Shown: positions 9,606-18,993 of the stretch, one piece after another
How the letters are laid out: each line of letters starts with the position of its first letter
Position numbering within the stretch: the stretch's first letter is position 1
Assembly: GCA_028284125.1 (NCBI GenBank)
Contig: JANQSI010000018.1
Span: 524,998 to 588,997 of the forward strand
DNA length: 64,000 bases
From: Cyclobacteriaceae bacterium
GTDB taxonomy: Bacteria > Bacteroidota > Bacteroidia > Cytophagales > Cyclobacteriaceae
Direction: 5' to 3'
Notes under the pieces: generated by a model
Told to the model about the DNA's origin: nothing
The model's database searches: none
The model's input: only the letters and a program-made list of their open reading frames with translations
Translations under genes and position numbers: made by a program

Positions 9606-10373
9606 CTAGGGTTTTTCCAACAAAAGGGGGTCTTGTTTTAGCAATTGTCGGAGTGTATTGTATGTGAGCGGATGTTTTTCGGAAAATTCGGTAGATCTTT
9701 CAAAGAAATTTTCAACAGCCACTGCAAAAAATTCCTCTCTATCGATTGCTCCATATTCCCGGAAAAAAGTTTCCCTCCCTTCTTCAATCTCTTTCATGGT
9801 GTGAGTAGCTCTAAGCTCCCAATCCTTAAGAAATCGCTGGTCAAGAAAATTGTATTCCTCGTTCATTATCTTATTCTCAAGTCGAAGTGCATGTGCCATT
9901 TCATGTAATCCCAGATTTCTCCCATCTTCATGAATGTATCCTTCCACAAAAGATTTCCAGGAGAGGACAATGGCGTTAAGTCTAGGGTTGACTTCCCCGT
10001 TATGATAAGTTTTATTGATGAGACTGTAATACGAATCGGGATACACCAATATATTTCTGAAATGACTTAGCTGAACTTTTGGGAAGCCAAAAGTCAATTG
10101 AACTGCTGATGCAGAAATTAGTACTTTCATTTCGTTAGTTACAACTTCAATATCTCTTGGAATGAATCTTTTACTAGTCATGAACTTTGCCACTCGCGTA
10201 GCAAAAATTTTCTTCGATTGTTGAGGTAGCTTGGTGTAGAAATTGAAATACTTTTCCAGGTAAGCGATATGTTTATTGCTCAAGTAAATTGCCTGGTAAG
10301 CGGAACCAGTCCGTTGGTATCTGTTGATGCCGTGAATAACGATAAAAACCGATACGATAAGAACGAAAATCAA
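9606..10373 (-). CDS. MtfA-like zinc peptidase (M90), membrane anchored
   Basis: This 255-residue protein has an N-terminal hydrophobic helix (residues 2-15) and the zinc-binding motif HEMAH near residues 156-160. A downstream glutamate region EEFFAVAVENFFE and the FSEKHP stretch are typical of MtfA/M90 peptidases. The only usable start is the TTG at 10373: no ATG or GTG exists between it and the upstream in-frame stop, and the first internal Met is at residue 64, past the membrane helix. The TTG overlaps the glyS stop codon as TTGA, so translation is probably coupled to glyS. In enterobacteria MtfA acts on the regulator Mlc; that role cannot be carried over here. Confidence 0.85.
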   Translation of the reverse strand: MIFVLIVSVFIVIHGINRYQRTGSAYQAIYLSNKHIAYLEKYFNFYTKLPQQSKKIFATRVAKFMTSKRFIPRDIEVVTNEMKVLISASAVQLTFGFPKVQLSHFRNILVYPDSYYSLINKTYHNGEVNPRLNAIVLSWKSFVEGYIHEDGRNLGLHEMAHALRLENKIMNEEYNFLDQRFLKDWELRATHTMKEIEEGRETFFREYGAIDREEFFAVAVENFFERSTEFSEKHPLTYNTLRQLLKQDPLLLEKP

Positions 10374-11920
10374 GCCAGTGATTTTAGCAAATGCTTCATG
10401 TCAACCTTCTCATGAAGCGTTGAGATCAAACGATCTATGGAGACGCGTTCTTGCTTCATGCTGTCTCGTTCTCGAATAGTAACAGTGTTATCTTCAAGTG
10501 TCTGATGATCAATAGTCACACAATATGGAGTGCCAATAGCGTCTTGTCTTCTATATCTTCTGCCAATGGCATCTTTCACATCGTATTGATACGCAAAATC
10601 AAATTTGATCTCGTTGAGTATTTCTTCTGCTTTTTCCGGTAATCCATCTTTATTAACTAGCGGGAGAATGGCTACTTTGTTTGGAGCGAGAGCTGGAGGG
10701 ATTCTCAATACGGTTCGCTCACTTCCATCTTCTAATTTTTCTTCCTCGTAAGCAGCTGACATAATTGCCAAAAACATTCGATCAAGTCCAATCGATGTTT
10801 CCACGACATAAGGCACGTAACTCTCGTTGGTGTTCTGATCGAAGAATTGTAGTTTTTTCCCCGAATGCTCTTCGTGTGCTTTCAAATCGAAATCGGTTCG
10901 AGAGTGAATGCCTTCAATCTCTTTAAAACCCATTGGAAAGTTAAACTCAATATCACTTGCGGCATTCGCGTAGTGAGCAAGGTTCACATGATCATGAAAT
11001 CTGTATTTTTCCTCTCCAAGCCCTAAGGACTTGTGCCATTTGATTCTCTTCTCCTTCCAATGCTCGTACCACTCCATTTCTGTACCTGGCTGAACAAAAA
11101 ATTGCATTTCCATCTGCTCAAATTCACGCATTCTAAAAATGAATTGACGTGCTATGATTTCATTACGAAATGCCTTACCAATTTGAGCAATACCGAATGG
11201 TGTTTTCAGTCGAGAAGTTTTTTGGACATTCAAGTAGTTCACAAAAATTCCCTGTGCTGTCTCTGGGCGCAAGTAGATTTTTTCAGCACCATCGGCAAGG
11301 GAACCAACTTCCGTAGAAAACATCAAGTTGAATTGTCGGACATCCGTCCAGTTTTTGGAACCGGAAACAGGATCGGCGATCTCCAGCTCTTCAATTAACA
11401 ATTTCAAATCGCTCAGGTCGCCAGTCTCTAGTGCCTGACCCATTCTATATTCTATCGACTGAATTTTTTCTTTATAGCCAACAACTCTTGGATTGGTTGA
11501 AACGAACTGCGCTTCATCGAATGAATCACCGAATCTCTTAGCTGCTTTTGTAACCTCCTTAGAAATCTTCCCTTCAATTTTCGCGATGTATTCCTCTATC
11601 AGAACATCCGCCCGATACCTTTTTTTGGAATCTTTGTTGTCAATCAAAGGGTCGTTAAATGCATCCACATGACCGGAAGCTTTCCAAGTAGTTGGGTGCA
11701 TGAAAATTGCCGCGTCGATTCCCACGATATTGGAATGCATACTGACCATAGCCTTCCACCAGTATTCTTTGATATTATTCTTAAGTTCAGATCCATTTGG
11801 ACCGTAATCGTAAGTGGCTCCAAGGCCATCATAAATATCGCTCGATGGGTAAATGAATCCGTACTCTTTGCAGTGAGAAACAATGTTTTTTAATGTTCCT
11901 CCATCCGGTGAATTGCTCAT
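10370..11920 (-). CDS. glyS: Glycyl-tRNA synthetase, single-chain type
   Basis: Charges tRNA-Gly. The 516-residue protein is the eukaryote/Thermus-like dimeric type, not the alpha2-beta2 type. It carries the N-terminal FIYPSSDIYDGLGATYDYGP block, class II motif 2 region (FRNEIIARQFIFRMREFEQMEMQFF) and motif 3 (GLDRMFLAIM), then an anticodon-binding domain (PNKVAILPL). A -7 box (TATCTTTG) lies just in front of the ATG, so the messenger may have almost no leader. The downstream peptidase gene overlaps the stop codon. A tRNA-Gly gene lies 31 kb away at 43018. Confidence 0.95.
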   Translation of the reverse strand: MSNSPDGGTLKNIVSHCKEYGFIYPSSDIYDGLGATYDYGPNGSELKNNIKEYWWKAMVSMHSNIVGIDAAIFMHPTTWKASGHVDAFNDPLIDNKDSKKRYRADVLIEEYIAKIEGKISKEVTKAAKRFGDSFDEAQFVSTNPRVVGYKEKIQSIEYRMGQALETGDLSDLKLLIEELEIADPVSGSKNWTDVRQFNLMFSTEVGSLADGAEKIYLRPETAQGIFVNYLNVQKTSRLKTPFGIAQIGKAFRNEIIARQFIFRMREFEQMEMQFFVQPGTEMEWYEHWKEKRIKWHKSLGLGEEKYRFHDHVNLAHYANAASDIEFNFPMGFKEIEGIHSRTDFDLKAHEEHSGKKLQFFDQNTNESYVPYVVETSIGLDRMFLAIMSAAYEEEKLEDGSERTVLRIPPALAPNKVAILPLVNKDGLPEKAEEILNEIKFDFAYQYDVKDAIGRRYRRQDAIGTPYCVTIDHQTLEDNTVTIRERDSMKQERVSIDRLISTLHEKVDMKHLLKSLA

Positions 11921-11925
11921 GGCCG

Positions 11926-11933
11926 CAAAGATA
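11926..11933 (-). promoter_or_regulatory. Bacteroidota -7 box for glyS
   Basis: On the minus strand this reads TATCTTTG (TAnnTTTG). Transcription would start near 11919-11920, which is the A of the glyS ATG, suggesting a leaderless messenger. Confidence 0.55.
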
Positions 11934-11959
11934 TGTTTAGGTTTTGGCTTTTACTTTTT

Positions 11960-13897
11960 CTATCGGTCAAATTTTAACTGGACCAGATTCAGGCTTTTGA
12001 TAGATCCAACGGCAGTGATAGTGTCTTTGATTCTTAGTCGAGTATAGCCATGAGTAATGATGGTTTGTCCACCGCGCACCACTGACAGAACGATAACATC
12101 TGCAGGAAGCCGGAGATCTCTCAAGGTAATGCCATGCAGATCCGGATTTTGAAGTTCGATATCCCTGGTGTCTTTCCCTTTTTCCATTCCCAGAAGTAAA
12201 GATGCAGCTTGTGGAGATCGTACAAACTGGTCAAGTAGACTTACCATGGCGGTTAATGGGTCTACTATTTTAACACCGATATCGAGGAATTTTTGAGAAT
12301 TGTTTCTTTGATTAAGACGAACTATAATATCTCTCGTGCCAAATTTTTCATAGGCGATCTCAGCAATTTGATAATTCTCTTCATCAGTGAGCATTGCAAC
12401 GATGGCTTCTGATTTATCAGCTTCTATTTTTTTCAATTCCTCGACGGAAAGTTCTTTGAGATAGACAATTTTCACTCCCTCTGGTTCTTGAAAACTACCT
12501 TCCTCTTTTATGGTGGCTAGTTGAACATCCCAATCATTTTCCTGAAGCTGTAAAGCAAGAGCAACTGCTTGACTTTCAAACCCAATGATGGTGGCATCTC
12601 TTATTCCATCAAATTCTGGGGTTGCTGCCTTAGTTCGATCTTCGCCAACTTTATGAATCGCCCATTTGAAAAGAGGTGGACCAATGAATTGATTTATCAC
12701 AATCAGCGCAATAATTACAGTCGAAAACTGTGTTCCCCAATCAGGAAATTCATTTGAAATCACCGTTGCGAGACCAAGGGCAACTCCGGCTTGAGTGATA
12801 TAAGGCATCCATCCTAAGTGGTTAAATTTCATAGGATCTCTGGCCAAAAGTCCTCCGGTATAACCTCCAATTATCATGGTGATAATCCGAATGAGGAACA
12901 GGATCATTGCTACTCCAATGACATCACCCATGACATTTACGGCAAACGTCGCTCCGGTCAAAGTGAAAAATGATACGTAGACTGGTATGCTGACGTCCTC
13001 AAGAATTTTTAAGAATTCAGGCCTGGATTTGGAAAAATTTGTCACGTAAAAACTCGCCAAGATGCACATGAGAAGTGGCTCCAGGAAAATCTTATGATTC
13101 AATTCCACTTCCGTGTAATAGCTTATTTGTGCAGACAGAACGTAGGCTGAGTAGCCTATTAATAGAATTAGGATGGTTTTAGGGATTTTCCTAATCCTAA
13201 GGCTTAGCGCAAACTTGAGAAGAAAACCGTATACATAGAAGCCAACAACAAACGAGGCGCCAAGCTCCAGTAACAAGATTAAGATTCGAATGAAATTAAA
13301 ATCCTGACCTGAAATCAAGACCTGAGAAAGTGACAGACAGATCGAGAAGAGGATGATCACCAAAAAGTCTTTCACTACGGTGACACCCATTACTGTCTGC
13401 ACGAACGGTCCTTTTGCACGTAGCTCATTAATTACAGCGATAGCTGATGCTGGAGATCTGGCTACAAAAATCGCCGCTGTAATCATGGCTATCGAAAGCT
13501 TGGCTGCTACTGTCATTTTTGACATGTAAGGAATGTAATCAGCCAAGAAGAATACAGCTACTGAACCTAAAACGAATGTGACCACCAGTTGGCCAAAGGT
13601 GTTCCACTTGATGGAATTCATCCGGCTTCTCAATTCCCTAACATATAATTCGGCACCAGCTGCGAATGCAATAAATGCCAGTGCCGTTTCATTGATAAAG
13701 TTCAGATTGGTTTTAGCAGATGCAGGGATTAGTCCAATAACATATGGACCAGCAACGATTCCAGTAAATATCAATCCGGTAATAAGAGGAAGCCTTATTC
13801 GCTGGAACGCTCTAGCGATTTGATTGGCGGAAATTGCTACCACAAAAAATCCAGCAATCAGTAAAATAATTTCTTTATGCGAAGCTGCTAATTCCAA
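11960..13897 (-). CDS. CPA2-family cation:proton antiporter with TrkA domains
   Basis: This 645-residue integral membrane protein has about 12 hydrophobic segments in residues 10-410, with the family opening FxRIRLPLITGLIFTGIVAGP and the conserved SPASAIAVINE segment. A cytoplasmic TrkA-N-like (RCK) domain starts near GFESQAVALALQL, and a TrkA-C-like domain ends the protein (LRLPADVIVLSVVRGG). This is the KefB/GerN-like arrangement: monovalent cation exchange for protons, gated through the RCK part. Substrate (Na+ or K+) cannot be told from sequence. The gene stands alone, 39 bp upstream of glyS on the same strand. Confidence 0.9.
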   Translation of the reverse strand: MELAASHKEIILLIAGFFVVAISANQIARAFQRIRLPLITGLIFTGIVAGPYVIGLIPASAKTNLNFINETALAFIAFAAGAELYVRELRSRMNSIKWNTFGQLVVTFVLGSVAVFFLADYIPYMSKMTVAAKLSIAMITAAIFVARSPASAIAVINELRAKGPFVQTVMGVTVVKDFLVIILFSICLSLSQVLISGQDFNFIRILILLLELGASFVVGFYVYGFLLKFALSLRIRKIPKTILILLIGYSAYVLSAQISYYTEVELNHKIFLEPLLMCILASFYVTNFSKSRPEFLKILEDVSIPVYVSFFTLTGATFAVNVMGDVIGVAMILFLIRIITMIIGGYTGGLLARDPMKFNHLGWMPYITQAGVALGLATVISNEFPDWGTQFSTVIIALIVINQFIGPPLFKWAIHKVGEDRTKAATPEFDGIRDATIIGFESQAVALALQLQENDWDVQLATIKEEGSFQEPEGVKIVYLKELSVEELKKIEADKSEAIVAMLTDEENYQIAEIAYEKFGTRDIIVRLNQRNNSQKFLDIGVKIVDPLTAMVSLLDQFVRSPQAASLLLGMEKGKDTRDIELQNPDLHGITLRDLRLPADVIVLSVVRGGQTIITHGYTRLRIKDTITAVGSIKSLNLVQLKFDR

Positions 13898-13994
13898 AAT
13901 TGTGTCTGTTGGCGTACCTTTTGCTGGTTAAATTGAATAGAGGACTGGAATTATTGAACCATTATGCCGAGGTAGCCCGTTGCTAGTTAGGTTT

Positions 13995-14002
13995 TAAGTT
14001 TG
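13995..14002 (+). promoter_or_regulatory. Bacteroidota -7 box for DUF547 gene
   Basis: TAAGTTTG matches TAnnTTTG; the TTG inside it (14000) is therefore not a start codon. It supports the ATG at 14021, about 12 nt after the expected transcription start. Confidence 0.65.
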
Positions 14003-14020
14003 ACAATTATACAAAAGAAT

Positions 14021-14764
14021 ATGAATCGAATCATTGTTTTAGCATTTGCTTTATTGTTCACAGCTGGTGCAATGGGTCAAAGTGGAGTTTCTCATAAATC
14101 CTTTGATGAATTACTTCAAAAGTATGTGGATAATGACGGCCTGGTTAACTACAAAGGGCTAGGCTCTGAAAGACCCAAATTGAAAGAATACCTCAAATTG
14201 TTGGAATCGAATGAGCCACAAAGTAGCTGGACAGACGATCAAAAATTAGCGTACTGGATAAACGCCTATAATGCATTTACGCTTGATCTTATTCTTGAAC
14301 ATTATCCAGTAAAAAGTATCAAGGATATTGGCGCCACGATTAAGATCCCTTTTGTAAACACCCCATGGGATATAAAATTTATCAACATTGGGGACGAGCC
14401 TAAGGATCTTAACAACATAGAACACGGAATCATAAGAAAAGAGTTTGAGGAACCTCGAATTCACTTTGCGTTGGTTTGTGCGGCAATTTCTTGCCCTAAA
14501 CTCCAAAACAGGGCTTACTTACCTGAAACACTAGATGCTCAATTGACGGATGCAGCAAAGGACTTTCTATCAGATCCTTCAAAGAATGAAATCAAGAGTT
14601 CATCAAAAGCTCAAGTTTCTAAATTATTTAGCTGGTATCGTGGAGATTTCACCAAGAAAACCACACTGGAAGAATACATCAATCAATATACTGAGGTGAA
14701 ACTCGAAAAAAGAGCAAGGCTGGATTATATGGACTATGATTGGGCGTTGAACGAACAGAAATAA
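14021..14764 (+). CDS. Secreted DUF547 protein
   Basis: This protein has a signal peptide (IIVLAFALLFTAGAMGQ) followed by a DUF547 domain. Family marks are KLAYWINAYNAFTLDLIL, IKDIG, the NIEHGIIR segment, HFALVCAAISCPKL with its Cys, and a late FSWYRGDF block. DUF547 proteins are common exported proteins of unknown activity in Proteobacteria and Bacteroidota. The start at 14021 is chosen from the promoter position and the signal peptide. The gene is monocistronic: a terminator begins at its stop codon. Confidence 0.88.
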   Translation: MNRIIVLAFALLFTAGAMGQSGVSHKSFDELLQKYVDNDGLVNYKGLGSERPKLKEYLKLLESNEPQSSWTDDQKLAYWINAYNAFTLDLILEHYPVKSIKDIGATIKIPFVNTPWDIKFINIGDEPKDLNNIEHGIIRKEFEEPRIHFALVCAAISCPKLQNRAYLPETLDAQLTDAAKDFLSDPSKNEIKSSSKAQVSKLFSWYRGDFTKKTTLEEYINQYTEVKLEKRARLDYMDYDWALNEQK

Positions 14765-14790
14765 AAAAGCCACCGGAAGGTGGCTTTTTT
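14763..14790. terminator. Bidirectional terminator between DUF547 gene and ugd
   Basis: A perfect stem AAAAAAGCCACC / GGTGGCTTTTTT closes on a GGAA loop. With A and T tracts on either side it can serve both converging genes. Confidence 0.92.
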
Positions 14791-14795
14791 GTTTT

Positions 14796-16109
14796 TTAAT
14801 CATTTACTGACCGACGACCTATACTGTGGTACTGAAAGTTTAATTCCTCCATTTGCTTGAGGTCATAAAGATTTCTACCGTCGAAGATGACCTTGTTTTT
14901 TAGTTCATCCGATATTCGGTCAAATTGCGGAGTTCTGAAAATTGGCCATTCAGTCATGATCATCAATGCATCAGCATCTTTAAGTGCATCATACTGATCT
15001 TTGGCAAAATAGATCTTATCTCCAAAAATCTCTTGGACGTTATCCATGGCTTCTGGATCGTATGTTTTGACGTTAGCGCCTTGCTCCAACAAAACGTTGA
15101 TGTTTTCTAAAGCAGGAGCCTCACGAATATCATCGGTATATGGTTTGAATGCCAGTCCCCAGATAGCTATAGTTTTACCCTTCAAATCCCCATTGAAATA
15201 TTTTTTTACCGGCTCAATCATTTTCTGTTTTTGAACCTGATTGACGGACATTACCGAGTTCAAGATCTTAAAGTCATAGTCGACTTCATTAGATGATTTG
15301 GCAAGTGCCTGAACATCTTTAGGAAAACAGCTTCCTCCATAACCAATTCCGGCAAACAAGAATCGATTTCCAATTCTACTATCTGTGCCTATCCCTTTTC
15401 TCACCTTATCTACATCCGCACCTAACAATTCGCACAGGTTTGCTACCTCATTCATGAAAGTGATTTTAGTCGCAAGAAAAGAGTTAGCAGCATATTTTGT
15501 TAATTCGGCAGATCGAACATCCATGAAAATTATTGGATTTCCTTGTCTTACGAACGGTGCATAAAGTGTCTCCATCAATTGGATAGATCTCTCACTTTCT
15601 GCACCAATAACAACACGGTCGGGTTTCATGAAATCTTCCACAGCAACACCTTCCCTTAAAAATTCGGGATTTGAAACTACCTCAAATTCAACCTTAGCTC
15701 CCTGTGCCACTTTTTCAGTCACCTTCTCTGCGGTGCCAACAGGAACCGTACTTTTGTCAACGATTACTGTGAAGTCATCCAGCATCGGACCTAAGTCCTC
15801 AGCCACTTTTAAAACGTATTGTAAATCTGCAGACCCATCCTCGCCAGGGGGAGTTGGTAGTGCGAGAAAGATAATTTGAGCACCTTTAATTCCTTCAGCT
15901 AAATCAGTTGTAAAATCCAATCTTCCCTGACGAATATTTCTTTCGAACAAGGCTTCAAGGCCTGGTTCATAGATTGTGATCTGTTTATTTTTTAATTTTT
16001 CAACCTTTTTCTGGTCAATATCTACGCATGTTACGTTGTTTCCAGTTTCGGCAAAACATGTCCCTGTTACCAACCCTACATATCCAGTTCCTACAACGGC
16101 TATTTTCAT
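14796..16109 (-). CDS. ugd: UDP-glucose 6-dehydrogenase
   Basis: Oxidises UDP-glucose twice with NAD+ to UDP-glucuronate, a precursor of surface polysaccharides. About 437 residues from the chosen start. The NAD-binding GTGYVG is at the N terminus, the central domain has LTKYAANSFLATKITFMNE, the catalytic Cys is in GGSCFPKD, and the C-terminal domain has WGLAFKPYTDDIREAPA. The start at 16109 (MKIAVVG) is preferred to 16151 because the -7 box TACTTTTG lies between them. No polysaccharide cluster is nearby; the gene stands alone. Confidence 0.95.
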   Translation of the reverse strand: MKIAVVGTGYVGLVTGTCFAETGNNVTCVDIDQKKVEKLKNKQITIYEPGLEALFERNIRQGRLDFTTDLAEGIKGAQIIFLALPTPPGEDGSADLQYVLKVAEDLGPMLDDFTVIVDKSTVPVGTAEKVTEKVAQGAKVEFEVVSNPEFLREGVAVEDFMKPDRVVIGAESERSIQLMETLYAPFVRQGNPIIFMDVRSAELTKYAANSFLATKITFMNEVANLCELLGADVDKVRKGIGTDSRIGNRFLFAGIGYGGSCFPKDVQALAKSSNEVDYDFKILNSVMSVNQVQKQKMIEPVKKYFNGDLKGKTIAIWGLAFKPYTDDIREAPALENINVLLEQGANVKTYDPEAMDNVQEIFGDKIYFAKDQYDALKDADALMIMTEWPIFRTPQFDRISDELKNKVIFDGRNLYDLKQMEELNFQYHSIGRRSVND

Positions 16110-16137
16110 GATTTTTATGTGAATTTTAATTCGAGCG

Positions 16138-16145
16138 CAAAAGTA
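16138..16145 (-). promoter_or_regulatory. Bacteroidota -7 box for ugd
   Basis: Reads TACTTTTG on the minus strand. It lies inside the longer upstream reading frame, so the ATG at 16151 would be upstream of the transcript; supports the start at 16109. Confidence 0.6.
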
Positions 16146-16201
16146 TATCATCAGACAAATAATGTGTCAGACTGAACCAATTTTTGATCGTTAAGATTTA
16201 A

Positions 16202-16209
16202 TAATTTTG
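16202..16209 (+). promoter_or_regulatory. Bacteroidota -7 box for acyl-CoA dehydrogenase
   Basis: TAATTTTG matches TAnnTTTG; a TTTG at 16183-16186 is 15 bp upstream, a little closer than usual for the -33 element. The ATG follows about 20 nt after the expected start site. Confidence 0.55.
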
Positions 16210-16235
16210 TAACACACATTGTAACGCATAAAAGT

Positions 16236-17399
16236 ATGTCAGAAGGAATCCTAATGATGGATGGAACCGTTGTTTCAGAAAATCAAGAGATGATCTCACA
16301 AATGATCAAAGATTTTAGTGAGAGAGAAATTGAACCACACAAAATGGAATGGGATGAGACCCAACATTTTCCAATTGATCTTTTTCAGAAGATGGGAGAA
16401 TTGGGGCTCATGGGAGTTTTAGTTCCCGAGGAGTATGGAGGATCAGGATTTGGGTATCACGAATACATCACAGCAATTATCGAACTGGCCAAAGTTGATG
16501 GCGCTTTAGGACTTTCTTTAGCTGCTCATAATTCACTTTGCACAGGACACATCTTGCAGCATGGTAATGAATCGCAGAAAGCTAAGTATTTACCAAAACT
16601 TGCCACGGGAGAATGGCTTGGTGCTTGGGGATTAACTGAACCAAACACTGGCTCAGATGCTGGAAATATGAAAACTACTGCTGTGAAAGATGGTGACGAA
16701 TGGGTCATAAATGGGGCTAAAAATTTCATAACACATGGGAATTCAGGGGATGTTGCTGTTGTGATAGCAAGAACCGGAGAGCCTGGTGAAAGAAAAAATG
16801 CAAGTGCATTTATTGTTGAGAGGGGAACTACAGGATTCAACAAAGGAAGAAAGGAAAACAAATTGGGAATGCGGGCCTCAGAAACTTCGGAGATGATTTT
16901 TGAAGATTGCAGGATTCCTGAAGAGAACCTCATTGGTGAAGTAGGCGATGGATTTATTCAATCACTAAAAGTTTTAGATGGTGGCCGGATTTCAATAGCA
17001 GCGCTTAGCTGTGGTATAGCAGAAGGCGCTTTGAATGCGGCTTTGAATTACTCAAAAGAGCGAGAGCAATTTGGCAAGCCAATTTCCAAATTTCAAGGTA
17101 TTTCTTTCAAGTTGGCGGATATGGCTTTGAAAGTAGAAGCTGCAAAGCTGCTCACCTATCGTGCTGGGGATCTTAAAAATCAAGGGAAGAACGTAACTAA
17201 AGAGTCAGCCATGGCAAAGCTTTATGCTTCTGATATTTCAGTAGAAGTGGCTAATGATGGAGTGCAGATTTTTGGAGGATATGGATACACCAAAGACTAC
17301 CCGGCTGAGAAGTATTATAGGGATGCAAAATTGTGCACCATTGGTGAGGGCACTTCTGAAATTCAGAAAATCGTAATTTCCAGAAGCTTGCTTGATTAA
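16236..17399 (+). CDS. Acyl-CoA dehydrogenase
   Basis: FAD enzyme that introduces the alpha-beta double bond of acyl-CoA in beta-oxidation. At 387 residues it has the usual length. Family marks: [29 protein letters not shown] (FAD and substrate binding), [35 protein letters not shown], and the C-terminal [10 protein letters not shown], whose first Glu (about residue 371) is the expected catalytic base of short- and medium-chain enzymes. It is encoded alone, without other beta-oxidation genes beside it, so chain-length preference cannot be inferred from context. Confidence 0.93.
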   Translation: MSEGILMMDGTVVSENQEMISQMIKDFSEREIEPHKMEWDETQHFPIDLFQKMGELGLMGVLVPEEYGGSGFGYHEYITAIIELAKVDGALGLSLAAHNSLCTGHILQHGNESQKAKYLPKLATGEWLGAWGLTEPNTGSDAGNMKTTAVKDGDEWVINGAKNFITHGNSGDVAVVIARTGEPGERKNASAFIVERGTTGFNKGRKENKLGMRASETSEMIFEDCRIPEENLIGEVGDGFIQSLKVLDGGRISIAALSCGIAEGALNAALNYSKEREQFGKPISKFQGISFKLADMALKVEAAKLLTYRAGDLKNQGKNVTKESAMAKLYASDISVEVANDGVQIFGGYGYTKDYPAEKYYRDAKLCTIGEGTSEIQKIVISRSLLD

Positions 17400-17402
17400 T
17401 GA

Positions 17403-17433
17403 TTGTTTTGAAGCATTATAAACTCTATATTTG
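17403..17433 (+). promoter_or_regulatory. Bacteroidota promoter for rpsU
   Basis: TTG at 17403-17405, 20 bp, then TATATTTG at 17426-17433: a full TTG-N20-TAnnTTTG promoter. It overlaps the TTG at 17431, ruling that codon out as the rpsU start. Confidence 0.7.
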
Positions 17434-17454
17434 CGGTCCTTTAAAAAATTCGAA

Positions 17455-17649
17455 ATGTTAATTATAAACGTTAAAGAAAACGAGTCTGTCGATAGAGCGC
17501 TGAAGCGGTTTAAGAAGAAGTTCGAAAAAACAGGAGTTTTGAGAGAACTTAGATCTCGAACTCACTTCACAAAACCTTCCGTTAAAAGACGCCACGAGAT
17601 CATCAAGGCTAAGTACATTCAAGGACTTAGAGACGCAGAAAATAAATAG
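17455..17649 (+). CDS. rpsU: Small ribosomal subunit protein bS21
   Basis: A 64-residue basic protein of the 30S subunit, involved in translation initiation. It has the bS21 pattern VKENESVDRALKRFKKKFEKTGVLRELR and the following basic KPSVKRRHE. The ATG at 17455 is chosen because upstream codons overlap the promoter. The order rpsU-xerC-hpf is a common Bacteroidota arrangement; the tRNA-tuf-secE-nusG genes that often come next are absent here. Confidence 0.95.
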   Translation: MLIINVKENESVDRALKRFKKKFEKTGVLRELRSRTHFTKPSVKRRHEIIKAKYIQGLRDAENK

Positions 17650-17724
17650 TCCGTCTCCCTTCTTCTTCACCTAAGATTTTTATAAGTTAGTATTAATCCC
17701 ATGTCGCATGGGGTTATGCTGCTT

Positions 17725-18600
17725 ATGATCGAATCCTTCCTTAAATACCTTTCTTTCGAAAAACGATATAGCCCTCACACCATAGAGGCTTACCAAAAGG
17801 ATTTGGATCAATTTCAGAAGTTTTTAGACTCTGAATTTGAGATTGATGATGTTACTGAGGCAAGTCATACCCACTTGAGAAGTTGGATTGTGTCTCTGAT
17901 GGAGTCCGATCTTTCCCCAAGATCTGCTAATCGAAAAATCGCTACCCTCAAATCATTGTATAAGTTTTTACTTTCAAGAGAATACGTGGAAGTGAATCCA
18001 GCTTCAAAATTGAAGCCTTTAAAAACTCCTAAGAACTTACCTTCATTTGTCAAAGAAGAAGAGATTTCGACCTTGCTTGACAAGGTTGAGTTTAGCGATG
18101 ATTTTTCCGGAAAACGAGATCAACTTTTGCTTGAACTTTTTTACGCTACAGGTATGCGTCTTTCGGAATTAACTGGCTTGAAAGACTCAGATCTTAGTGG
18201 TCATAATAACACGTTAAAAGTGTTGGGAAAAAGGAATAAAGAACGAATCATTCCGATCCCGAAGGCGTTAATATTACTAGCGGAAGATTATAAGAAATTA
18301 AAGAAGGAGGAAGGTATGAGCAGTGAGTTTTTGATACTGACAGATGCTGGGGAGAAAGCATATCCGATGTTCATACAACGAAAGGTGAAGAGTTATCTGC
18401 AAGCCGTTACGACACTTAGCAAAAAAAGTCCTCATATACTGAGGCATTCCTTTGCAACACATTTATTAAACAAAGGTGCAGACTTGAATGCTGTTAAAGA
18501 TTTATTGGGTCATACCAGCTTAGCGGCAACTCAAGTTTACACACATAATTCAATTGAAAAGCTGAAGACTGCCTTTGATCAGGCACATCCTAAAGCATAA
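17725..18600 (+). CDS. xerC: Tyrosine recombinase XerC/XerD family
   Basis: Site-specific recombinase that resolves chromosome dimers at dif. About 291 residues from the ATG at 17725, whose MIESFLKYLSFEKRYS opening matches the usual Xer N terminus; ATGs at 17701 and 17716 are alternatives. An N-terminal SAM-like core-binding domain (residues 1-85) is followed by the catalytic domain with Arg in TGMRLSEL, Lys in LGKRNKER, HxxR in SPHILRHSFATH, the His of LGHTSLAATQ and the nucleophile Tyr in VYTHNS. Housekeeping context (rpsU, hpf) argues for a chromosomal Xer protein rather than an island integrase. Confidence 0.9.
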   Translation: MIESFLKYLSFEKRYSPHTIEAYQKDLDQFQKFLDSEFEIDDVTEASHTHLRSWIVSLMESDLSPRSANRKIATLKSLYKFLLSREYVEVNPASKLKPLKTPKNLPSFVKEEEISTLLDKVEFSDDFSGKRDQLLLELFYATGMRLSELTGLKDSDLSGHNNTLKVLGKRNKERIIPIPKALILLAEDYKKLKKEEGMSSEFLILTDAGEKAYPMFIQRKVKSYLQAVTTLSKKSPHILRHSFATHLLNKGADLNAVKDLLGHTSLAATQVYTHNSIEKLKTAFDQAHPKA

Positions 18601-18625
18601 TGTTCAACCTATAAACCGTGACAAG

Positions 18626-18925
18626 ATGAAGTTACAAATGCATTCTATCCACTTTGACGCAGACCAAAAGCTGCTCGATTTTATACAGAGGAAAGTTGAC
18701 AAACTGGAGACTTATTATGACAGAATAATAGATGGAGAAGTTTATTTGAAAGTGGAAAATGATGGTAATCGTGAGAATAAAATAGTGGAGATAAAATTGA
18801 ACTCACCGGGGAATCAGTTTTTTGCCAAAGAGCAGGCTCGGTCTTTTGAGGCAGGAGTAGATGACGTAGTTGAGGGATTAAGAAGGCAACTTAAAAAGCA
18901 CAAAGAAAAACTATATGCTCATTGA
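18626..18925 (+). CDS. hpf: Ribosome hibernation factor, short HPF/RaiA type
   Basis: A 99-residue protein binding the 30S decoding region in slow-growing cells. Marks are MKLQMHSIHFDADQKLLDFI at the start, the two-strand pattern KVENDGNRENKIVEIKLNSPGNQFFAKEQARSFEAGVDD, and the basic RRQLKKHKEK helix. It lacks the long C-terminal dimerisation domain, so it is the short form. The ATG at 18626 lies 25 bp after xerC; the longer frame from 18575 would overlap xerC and adds no conserved sequence. A strong terminator ends the rpsU-xerC-hpf unit. Confidence 0.93.
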   Translation: MKLQMHSIHFDADQKLLDFIQRKVDKLETYYDRIIDGEVYLKVENDGNRENKIVEIKLNSPGNQFFAKEQARSFEAGVDDVVEGLRRQLKKHKEKLYAH

Positions 18926-18945
18926 GCATAGTATTGATTCAATAA

Positions 18946-18975
18946 AAAAGCCTCACATGGAAATGTGAGGCTTTT
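18946..18975. terminator. Bidirectional terminator after hpf
   Basis: A perfect stem AAAAGCCTCACAT / ATGTGAGGCTTTT with a GGAA loop separates hpf (+) from the converging thioredoxin-fold gene (-). Confidence 0.92.
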
Positions 18976-18993
18976 GTTTTACTATTTCTTGAA

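Noticed and set aside
17725-18600. Tyrosine recombinase as sign of a mobile element.
   Set aside because: It sits in the common rpsU-xerC-hpf order with Xer-type sequence, so it is the housekeeping recombinase.
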